DNA from: Spirochaetes bacterium RIFOXYC1_FULL_54_7
GTDB lineage: Bacteria; Spirochaetota; Spirochaetia; Treponematales; UBA12059
NCBI GenBank assembly: GCA_001830645.1
Contig: MIBM01000137.1
Coordinates: 1-5,950, forward strand
DNA length: 5,950 bases
Direction of reading: 5' to 3'
Shown here: in pieces, positions 1-4,817 of the stretch
Layout of the letters: each line of letters starts with the position of its first letter
Numbering within the stretch: position 1 is the stretch's first letter
Notes under the pieces: generated by a model
Seen by the model: only the letters and a program-made list of their open reading frames with translations
The model's database searches: none
What the model was told of the DNA's origin: nothing
Made by a program: the position numbers and the translations under genes

Positions 1-1048
1 AACATGACATAGCCACGGATATCGGGTCGTAATGCACCCCTGGCTCATGGCTGAAAATTGGTACCGCGATGGAATCGTTGATTATATAGAACCCGCTTGC
101 AATGGCTGAAGCAGCCCGGCCTTCCTTGAGGGCTACCGCCCGCAGGGTCTGAGTTGAAAAAACCTGGATTGGTCCGGAATAGATGAATCCATTGTCAGCA
201 TCAGGAATTGAACCGTTGGTGGTGTAGCGAATCTCTACTTCCGGTGTAGCACACGTGATCTCAAGAGTATGGCCTTCTTCAGAGTAAGCATAAGTCCCGG
301 AAGCAAGGCTCAGTACTGGCTTGGCAGTATACGGAGCCAGTTGTTCGGCTGTGTACTCGAAGGTAAATTGAGTTGTTGTATCATTCAGCACGCGGATGAC
401 GTCCCCACCTCCGGTAACACTCTCGGCCCCCGAAAAGACCTCGAAAAGCACTGTATGATAACCGGTTGCCGCATCAGCATCTTCCCAGACGAAGGAATGG
501 CCATCCAACCCCTCCTCGAAAACCACTTCCTGAGCCAAAATGCCGTCAGGTCTGTCCACTGTCGCAACGATGGAAGGCTCTGGGAGGCTTCCATCCGGCC
601 ATGACACGGTAATGCTGATAACACCAGTGCCTGTAATTGGACGAAGGGTCAGTGTTATTGAAGTAGTTTCACCTGAGCGCACTTCAAATGTGTCGGTGAC
701 AGCCCCGATGATCTCCCCATCAAGGTTCCTTCCCAAAACAGTTATCTCCCATGTCCCAATCGCAAGCAAGTTGTTGCTATAGGTGGAAGACTCGAATCCT
801 GGGACGTTGAACGAAGCACTGTCTGGTCCGGTACCTGTCAAATCGTATGAAGCGATGGTTGTATCGACTCCGGGCTCTATCATCCTGGCTGCGGAAGGTG
901 AGATGAACAGAGCCAGCTCACCTACCCCCGTGGAGTCCGTTCCTGAAGCGGTATCGGAAGCCTGGAAAAGATTGCATGAGGAAGCTCCTATCAGAGCAAC
1001 CAGGACAATGAAAAAGCCTTTAACCAGACTGTTTGATCGTTTTTTCAT
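1..1048 (-). CDS. Modular lipoprotein with chitobiase-C-terminal-type repeats (3' end outside window)
   Basis: The frame is open from the ATG at 1048 to the window edge, giving 349 residues with no stop. Residues 1-25 are a lipoprotein signal: a basic start (MKKR), a hydrophobic core, then GASSC with Cys25 as the likely lipidated residue. This is a relaxed lipobox of the kind spirochaetes tolerate. Residues about 43-138 and 141-234 look like two beta-rich modules; the first contains ASYDLTGTGPD and the second begins TGVISITVSWP. Residues about 243-323 match the chitobiase/beta-hexosaminidase C-terminal (Fn3-associated) repeat, with IRYTTNGSIPD, YSGPIQV and LRAVALKEG. A second copy begins near 328 (VPIFSHEPG) and is cut by the edge. 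No catalytic motif is visible in this part. The start is fixed by a G-rich ribosome site and the signal peptide. It is the second gene of an operon, 11 bp after the gene before it. An exported surface or periplasmic binding role is inferred; the substrate is unknown. Confidence 0.88.
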   Translation of the reverse strand, partial: MKKRSNSLVKGFFIVLVALIGASSCNLFQASDTASGTDSTGVGELALFISPSAARMIEPGVDTTIASYDLTGTGPDSASFNVPGFESSTYSNNLLAIGTWEITVLGRNLDGEIIGAVTDTFEVRSGETTSITLTLRPITGTGVISITVSWPDGSLPEPSIVATVDRPDGILAQEVVFEEGLDGHSFVWEDADAATGYHTVLFEVFSGAESVTGGGDVIRVLNDTTTQFTFEYTAEQLAPYTAKPVLSLASGTYAYSEEGHTLEITCATPEVEIRYTTNGSIPDADNGFIYSGPIQVFSTQTLRAVALKEGRAASAIASGFYIINDSIAVPIFSHEPGVHYDPISVAMSC

Positions 1049-1053
1049 CCCAT

Positions 1054-1060
1054 CCCCCCT
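1054..1060 (-). promoter_or_regulatory. Ribosome binding site of the downstream lipoprotein, a run of six G
   Basis: On the minus strand the site reads AGGGGGG, followed by ATGGG and then the ATG at 1048, so the spacing is 5 nt. Its A is the last base of the upstream gene's TGA stop, so the two genes are probably translationally coupled. An intervening ATG at 1053 is out of frame and closes at once. Confidence 0.7.
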
Positions 1061-3435
1061 CAGTTCCCAGTCCATCCGCCGTCTATGTACAGGAGCATGA
1101 TTTCCTGCTCATTGATCGGACGATTATACAAACGCACATCATCAATCGCTCCCTGCCAGCGATAGGTTCCGTCTATCCATGTACCGAACCTCAAAGCACT
1201 CAAGGTGGTACGCGGTGTTCCGGAATACACAGACTGCGAAGCCAGGACCCCGTTCTGGTAGAGCCGTATATCCCCGCCAGAGTCGACACGAAACAACAAA
1301 TGAGTCCAGCCACTCATTGATACAGTGGACGCAGTGGTAACGCTATTGCTCGAATTGTAATATGACCACAAACCCGGAGTATTTCCTGAATCCATTACAT
1401 AGAGCCGGTACTCATACGTAGAAGAATTGTCAGCTTTGACTACAATTGTCGAATCTGACCGATAATCCGCTGTGCCATCCTTCCGGGCCCACACAGATAT
1501 CGATAATCCCTCAGTCCAGTCCTGCGAAAAACTACCTGTGTCGATTGAGTCGTTGGATCCATCGAATTGGTAGGCTGAGTTCAATCTACCAAATCGATCG
1601 GTTATCGGTACAGCACCGTTCACGGTACCGTTCCTGCTGAAACCACTTGTATCGTTGGCAGTCCCGTTAAATAGATACTCTCCCACCAAGCCATTACGCG
1701 GAACCAGATCGGAAGTTTCCTGCCGGTCAAAACCTATAGTGGCACTGCCAATCTGGTTTCCTGTACACACCCGCACCATTAAGGTGTGGTAGCCAATCAT
1801 GATTTCAGCAGCATCCATACTTAAGGCTGCTCCGGTAACCCCATTGATTATTTTACCATCAAGGAACCATTCATATGAATCCTGTACAGACTCTGTCGTA
1901 GCACTCACAGAGAGCACGTTTCCATCGAACAAGATCGATGGAACTCCTGAAATGGAAACTGCTATTGGATTTTGCAGTTCTTCCTCAAGTTGGATACCAA
2001 CTGGAATAGCCACAGTAAAACTGTAGGGTCCGAACCAAGGTCCAGGCAATCCGCCTGACAGAATAGGCCGGACTCTCCAGTAACGGACTGTTCCATTGGT
2101 TAATTCGGCCGAAAAATCATACCCTGGCGAGTTGATAATGATTTTTTCTGCATTATCCAATGCGATGCTTGAATCGGCTATCTGCAATTCATAGGATACA
2201 CCTTCTATAATATCAGTCCAAACAAGTTCCGGGGTGGTGTCCTGGACTTCTGAATCATTGGCCGGGGAAACAATCAAATCAGATATGGCAAGTCCAGAGC
2301 CAACAAATTCTAATTCCAGATCATCTATCCACGCACAATCAGAACCGACCACAACAGAACCGTCCTTTGAATATACCCATGAAAAAGAATATCCCGAGCC
2401 TTCGCCAAGGTTTAAAGCATAACTCATCGTCTCCCACTCATAGGATCCTGCCCAGGCTCCCAAGCTAGTGCTTACGCTGTAGAAGCGTAAATAATCGCAA
2501 CCACTTTCCGACGATACCTTGCGTGCGAATCGTATGTTGACGAGACGCATTCCAGTTGGCACTGTGCCTTGCAAGGCTAAAGAGGACTGCTGACTATGGC
2601 CAATAGCAGCAGACCGTAGCGATTTCAATCCTCCATTGGATGCAGAAGTGGATATACTCCAGGATCCATCAAACGCAGCAGGCAACCCGGTTTCAAAATC
2701 ATATCGGATATAATTGGTTACACTTACATTACATGAAATAACCGGACTCCAGAGACTTTTTTCATTCCAGGCACCAACAGCCCTGACTTGCCAGTACCAT
2801 GGACCAGCAAAGATTTCGACTGGCAAGGTGAAAATCGGACGTGAGGTTACAAGAGGGATTTCTGTTGCCAACGCACCAAGATTACTGGAAATACGAATCT
2901 CGTATGAGATAGCTGCGGATATGGCAGCCCATGTAAGCTGGAACGGTGCGAAGACAACTTCGCCGGAGACATGGTTTTCGATTACCGGGGCAATTTCAGA
3001 CCAGGAGAAAGACAAGCTGTCAGACCAACCACCCCATTGACCGTTTCCATTCTGGGCCCGGGTCCTCCAGTAATACATTCCTGGAGCTTGACCGAAATCA
3101 TCGAGTACCATCTGATTCGATGTAAAATCATCCCTGTCTAAAAATAAACCATCATCAAAATTCGGACCTTCACCGGTTGACAGTTGTAAATGGTAGAGTA
3201 TTGCATCATCACACTTGCTGACAATAAAACCAAGCGGTTCCCATGGAAGTTCTGAACCAGCAAGAGGATATTCAGGGTGAACAGATTCAACAGAATCGAC
3301 AGATTCAAAACCCTGATATACCGGTCCTTCAGGATCAACCGGGTTGACCAAGGGGCCCCACAAATCGGTACATGAAAAGAACATAAGAACTGGAACAGCC
3401 AACAGACAAAGCAACGAGGATGAAACTTTTTTCAT
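1060..3435 (-). CDS. Multidomain surface lipoprotein (FN3-like, MAM-like, PKD/Ig-like and LamG-like domains)
   Basis: The protein has 791 residues. Residues 1-22 are a lipoprotein signal (MKKV, hydrophobic core, lipobox MFFSC, Cys22). Then follow FN3-like domains at about 55-146 and 149-240; a MAM/jelly-roll-like domain at about 243-378 (YDFETG, RKVSSESGCDYLRF, WVYSKDGS, GSDCAWIDDLEL); a third FN3-like domain at about 382-476; a PKD/Ig-like domain at about 489-570 (YEWFLDG); and a LamG/concanavalin-like domain at about 582-786 (GLVGEYLFNGTANDTSG, YQFDGSNDSID, GAIDDVRLYNR). No enzyme motif is seen. LamG and MAM folds usually bind carbohydrate or protein ligands, so an exposed adhesin or glycan-binding role is inferred. 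The ATG at 3435 is chosen because AAGGAG sits 6 nt upstream and the signal peptide starts there. The frame continues upstream to a TTG at 3567, but that 44-residue extension is polar and would bury the signal. It is the first gene of the operon, with its own promoter near 3600. Confidence 0.9.
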   Translation of the reverse strand: MKKVSSSLLCLLAVPVLMFFSCTDLWGPLVNPVDPEGPVYQGFESVDSVESVHPEYPLAGSELPWEPLGFIVSKCDDAILYHLQLSTGEGPNFDDGLFLDRDDFTSNQMVLDDFGQAPGMYYWRTRAQNGNGQWGGWSDSLSFSWSEIAPVIENHVSGEVVFAPFQLTWAAISAAISYEIRISSNLGALATEIPLVTSRPIFTLPVEIFAGPWYWQVRAVGAWNEKSLWSPVISCNVSVTNYIRYDFETGLPAAFDGSWSISTSASNGGLKSLRSAAIGHSQQSSLALQGTVPTGMRLVNIRFARKVSSESGCDYLRFYSVSTSLGAWAGSYEWETMSYALNLGEGSGYSFSWVYSKDGSVVVGSDCAWIDDLELEFVGSGLAISDLIVSPANDSEVQDTTPELVWTDIIEGVSYELQIADSSIALDNAEKIIINSPGYDFSAELTNGTVRYWRVRPILSGGLPGPWFGPYSFTVAIPVGIQLEEELQNPIAVSISGVPSILFDGNVLSVSATTESVQDSYEWFLDGKIINGVTGAALSMDAAEIMIGYHTLMVRVCTGNQIGSATIGFDRQETSDLVPRNGLVGEYLFNGTANDTSGFSRNGTVNGAVPITDRFGRLNSAYQFDGSNDSIDTGSFSQDWTEGLSISVWARKDGTADYRSDSTIVVKADNSSTYEYRLYVMDSGNTPGLWSYYNSSNSVTTASTVSMSGWTHLLFRVDSGGDIRLYQNGVLASQSVYSGTPRTTLSALRFGTWIDGTYRWQGAIDDVRLYNRPINEQEIMLLYIDGGWTGN

Positions 3436-3509
3436 AAAAGGCTCCTTGGTGATGCGTTGGATTGAAGGTGAAGGGCTGTACCGAAAGGGATATTTGTGTT
3501 TTTTAACAT
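3432..3509 (-). CDS. Possible 25-codon leader ORF ending on the lipoprotein start
   Basis: An ATG at 3509 is preceded by GGAG (3520-3517) at 7 nt and opens 25 sense codons. They begin MLKNTNIPFG and end SPRSLL. The TGA stop (3434-3432) overlaps the lipoprotein ATG as ATGA, the classic geometry for translational coupling. The peptide has no signal sequence, membrane segment, or run of one amino acid that would suggest attenuation. It lies within the predicted 5' untranslated leader. The caution is that any gene starting ATGA supplies a TGA in this frame for free, so the overlap alone means little; the Shine-Dalgarno plus open frame is the real evidence. It could be a regulatory uORF or chance. 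Confidence 0.3.
   Translation of the reverse strand: MLKNTNIPFGTALHLQSNASPRSLL
3442..3447 (-). promoter_or_regulatory. Ribosome binding site that sets the 791-residue lipoprotein start
   Basis: AAGGAG on the minus strand lies 6 nt before the ATG at 3435. It decides in favour of this start over the in-frame codons at 3567 (TTG) and 3522 (ATG), neither of which has a comparable site. Confidence 0.85.
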
Positions 3510-3532
3510 AAGAAGGCTCCATAACAAGTTTT

Positions 3533-3559
3533 AACTGTTCAAATACTGATTCTACAGTT
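3533..3559 (-). promoter_or_regulatory. Possible hairpin in the lipoprotein operon leader RNA
   Basis: Perfect 6-base arms AACTGT (3533-3538) and ACAGTT (3554-3559) are separated by 15 bases. They fall within the predicted transcript, upstream of the possible leader ORF. The stem is short and A/T-rich with a large loop, so it would be weak as RNA; a DNA protein-binding site is an alternative. Confidence 0.2.
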
Positions 3560-3564
3560 TTGAG

Positions 3565-3579
3565 CAATTGTAATAATTG
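3565..3579. repeat. Inverted repeat CAATT-N5-AATTG near the predicted transcription start
   Basis: Arms 3565-3569 and 3575-3579 are perfect, with a 5-base spacer (GTAAT). It sits at about the expected +1 of the lipoprotein operon. Its centre (3572) is 21 bp from the centre of the inverted repeat at 3585-3601, about two helical turns. It is a candidate operator half of a pair. Confidence 0.3.
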
Positions 3580-3584
3580 GACAC

Positions 3585-3601
3585 ATTATCGTTGTGATAA
3601 T
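3585..3601. repeat. Inverted repeat ATTATC-N5-GATAAT overlapping the -10 box
   Basis: Perfect 6-base arms at 3585-3590 and 3596-3601 flank the spacer GTTGT. One arm is the promoter's -10 hexamer itself, so a protein bound here would block RNA polymerase. That makes it a plausible repressor operator, although A/T-rich sequence makes short palindromes common. Confidence 0.35.
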
Positions 3602-3626
3602 TGATTTTTGCAAGACTCTTTTTTTT
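3585..3626 (-). promoter_or_regulatory. Sigma70-like promoter of the lipoprotein operon, with an A-tract
   Basis: On the minus strand a -35 box TTGCAA (3613-3608, 4 of 6 consensus) is followed after exactly 17 bp by a -10 box GATAAT (3590-3585, 5 of 6). An uninterrupted run of eight A (3626-3619) lies just upstream of the -35, where an UP element would be. Transcription should start near 3578, giving a leader of about 140 nt before the ATG at 3435. This supports separate transcription from the hydrolase gene upstream. Confidence 0.5.
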
Positions 3627-3633
3627 ATTAACT

Positions 3634-3680
3634 TAAACCCCGGGTAGATTTGCCCACGAAAAGGCAGTCCAGTAGGTTTA
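3634..3680 (-). other. Nested inverted repeats downstream of the hydrolase gene, function unclear
   Basis: Outer arms TAAACC (3634-3639) and GGTTTA (3675-3680) enclose inner arms TGCC/GGCA around CACGAAAA. This is where a terminator for the hydrolase gene would be expected. There is no T-run after the stem in the minus direction, so it is not a standard intrinsic terminator, and no better candidate is visible in 3627-3710. Confidence 0.15.
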
Positions 3681-3710
3681 CGTTAGGGTAGAGTCGACAC
3701 TGTATATGAC

Positions 3711-4634
3711 TCATTGTTTAAATTTCCCATCCAGCAAGCCATACACCTGGGATACCCAAGGCTCGGCCTCCTCCAGCAGGCAGTGCCAGGCCCCCTCGAC
3801 CAGCTCGACCCTGGCCTCGGGATATACGGAAGACAGGAAGCGGATATTGTAGCGCCAGTCCAGGGCGGTATCGCTGGTGCCCTGCACTATCAGCAGGGGA
3901 AACGGGTCAGGCTTCCATGATCTGCTTCCCAGTTCCCACTCGTGGTATGGTTGGATCCAGGATACGGGCATACGCTTGACCGCAAGGGGATCGGCAAAGA
4001 ATTCTTCCCCGTAACCAGGCCTGTGGCTGCCTGCACTGGTTCTGGGCTTGAGTTCCTGGATGAACCAGCGGCCTATGCTCCAGCCGAAGGTGGACAATTC
4101 GTACAACCAGGTTCTCACCAGAGGTGCGATCAGGACCACCGTGCTCAAGGGCAAAGGGTTATCCATCAAGGCTGAGGTGCCGGTCTGCCAGATTTCACGC
4201 TGCCAGGTCATGAAGACCGCACATGAAGTGGAATGTCCGATGAAAGACAGGGCGTCGGCCGGGCGTCTCTCCCTGACATGGACCAGGATGGCGTCAAAAG
4301 CCCGGGCGTACTGCATGAAATCATCGATGGCACCAGGTTGCCCCCAGGAATTACCGTGCCCGGGCAGATCCCAGGCCAGGACGGTGTAGCCCCGCTCCAG
4401 AAAAAAGTCGATGACCAGCTGGTTGCCCCTGGCATGGTTCAGATAACCATGCCCTAGAATCACCGTAGTCTGGCTGCCAGGGATTTCGTACCAGTATGCG
4501 GCCAGGTAACCGTCTGTCGTGGGAACCAGGACTGGAGCCTCGTCGGCCTCCAGCCCTGAGCATGCAAACAATACCAGGATGAACAGGAAAATGATACGGA
4601 GGGCTCTGCTTGTAAAGCTTGGATAATGAAACAT
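3711..4634 (-). CDS. Membrane-anchored alpha/beta hydrolase, monoacylglycerol lipase/lysophospholipase type
   Basis: The protein has 307 residues from the ATG at 4634. Residues 1-25 form a signal with the lipobox LFAC (Cys25), so it is probably a lipoprotein acting outside the cytoplasm. The alpha/beta hydrolase fold (serine aminopeptidase S33/Hydrolase_4 family) shows in the oxyanion-hole motif HGYLNHARG (from residue 62), DLPGHGNS (89-96), the nucleophile elbow GHSTS (Ser135), the acid GTSD (Asp255; Asp259 is a second candidate) and EGAWHCLLEE (His284). The last resembles the EGAYH segment of monoacylglycerol lipases. The elbow departs from GxSxG because its last residue is Ser. The likely reaction is hydrolysis of acyl esters of glycerol or lysophospholipids; the substrate is inferred. 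Two in-frame TTG codons (4640, 4637) precede the ATG. No Shine-Dalgarno is seen before any of the three, and a stop at 4670 excludes longer forms. It is divergent from the acyl-CoA synthetase. Confidence 0.88.
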   Translation of the reverse strand: MFHYPSFTSRALRIIFLFILVLFACSGLEADEAPVLVPTTDGYLAAYWYEIPGSQTTVILGHGYLNHARGNQLVIDFFLERGYTVLAWDLPGHGNSWGQPGAIDDFMQYARAFDAILVHVRERRPADALSFIGHSTSCAVFMTWQREIWQTGTSALMDNPLPLSTVVLIAPLVRTWLYELSTFGWSIGRWFIQELKPRTSAGSHRPGYGEEFFADPLAVKRMPVSWIQPYHEWELGSRSWKPDPFPLLIVQGTSDTALDWRYNIRFLSSVYPEARVELVEGAWHCLLEEAEPWVSQVYGLLDGKFKQ

Positions 4635-4654
4635 CAACAAGAGAAGTAGTGCGT

Positions 4655-4671
4655 TTGACGGCCGGCGTCAA
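4655..4671. repeat. 17-bp inverted repeat TTGACG-N5-CGTCAA before the hydrolase gene
   Basis: Perfect 6-base arms at 4655-4660 and 4666-4671 flank GCCGG. It lies about 20 bp upstream of the hydrolase ATG. It may be an operator or, in the hydrolase mRNA, a G/C-rich hairpin close to the ribosome entry region, where no Shine-Dalgarno is visible. Confidence 0.4.
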
Positions 4672-4704
4672 TGGCAATGGGGATCCTGGTAAAAAGCAGG
4701 TGAA

Positions 4705-4732
4705 AATATACGGTTTTCAGGTTATGCTTCAG
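4705..4732 (-). promoter_or_regulatory. Weak promoter candidate for the hydrolase gene
   Basis: On the minus strand CTGAAG (4732-4727, 3 of 6 for -35) is spaced 16 bp from TATATT (4710-4705, 5 of 6 for -10). The start would be near 4698, about 64 bp before the ATG, and would place the inverted repeat at 4655-4671 inside the leader. The weak -35 keeps this tentative. Confidence 0.25.
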
Positions 4733-4745
4733 CTAGTCTGACAAG

Positions 4746-4782
4746 CTATATACTATATACCGAATACTGAATGCTGAATCTG
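4746..4782. repeat. Five consecutive 7-bp units in the divergent intergenic region
   Basis: Two exact copies of CTATATA (4746-4752, 4753-4759) are followed, after CC, by GAATACT, GAATGCT and GAATCTG (4762-4782), which share GAAT and the same 7-bp period. The tract lies 36 bp before the synthetase start and holds TATACT (4749-4754), a -10-like hexamer with no good -35 partner. The synthetase promoter is probably here, but no convincing -35/-10 pair could be assigned. Confidence 0.4.
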
Positions 4783-4806
4783 CCTGACTACACAGAACCG
4801 ATGGAA

Positions 4807-4812
4807 AAGGAG
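4807..4812 (+). promoter_or_regulatory. Ribosome binding site of the acyl-CoA synthetase gene
   Basis: AAGGAG ends 5 nt before the ATG at 4818, which fixes that start. The ATG at 4801 reads only six codons to a TGA and lacks its own site. Confidence 0.85.
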
Positions 4813-4817
4813 CAGTC

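Noticed and set aside
269..782. Plus-strand and minus-strand open frames within 269-782
   Set aside because: They are shadows of the lipoprotein frame running from 1048 to the left edge, with no recognisable domain or ribosome site.
3436..3567. A 44-residue N-terminal extension of the large lipoprotein
   Set aside because: It would start at TTG without a ribosome site and place a polar segment before a complete lipoprotein signal that has its own AAGGAG and ATG.
3619..3626. T8 run on the plus strand as an intrinsic terminator
   Set aside because: No stable stem precedes it on the plus strand, and no plus-strand gene ends here. On the minus strand it is an A-tract in UP-element position.
4635..4640. 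TTG start two codons before the hydrolase ATG
   Set aside because: Neither TTG has a better ribosome site than the ATG, and the added residues contribute nothing; the ATG is the simpler choice.
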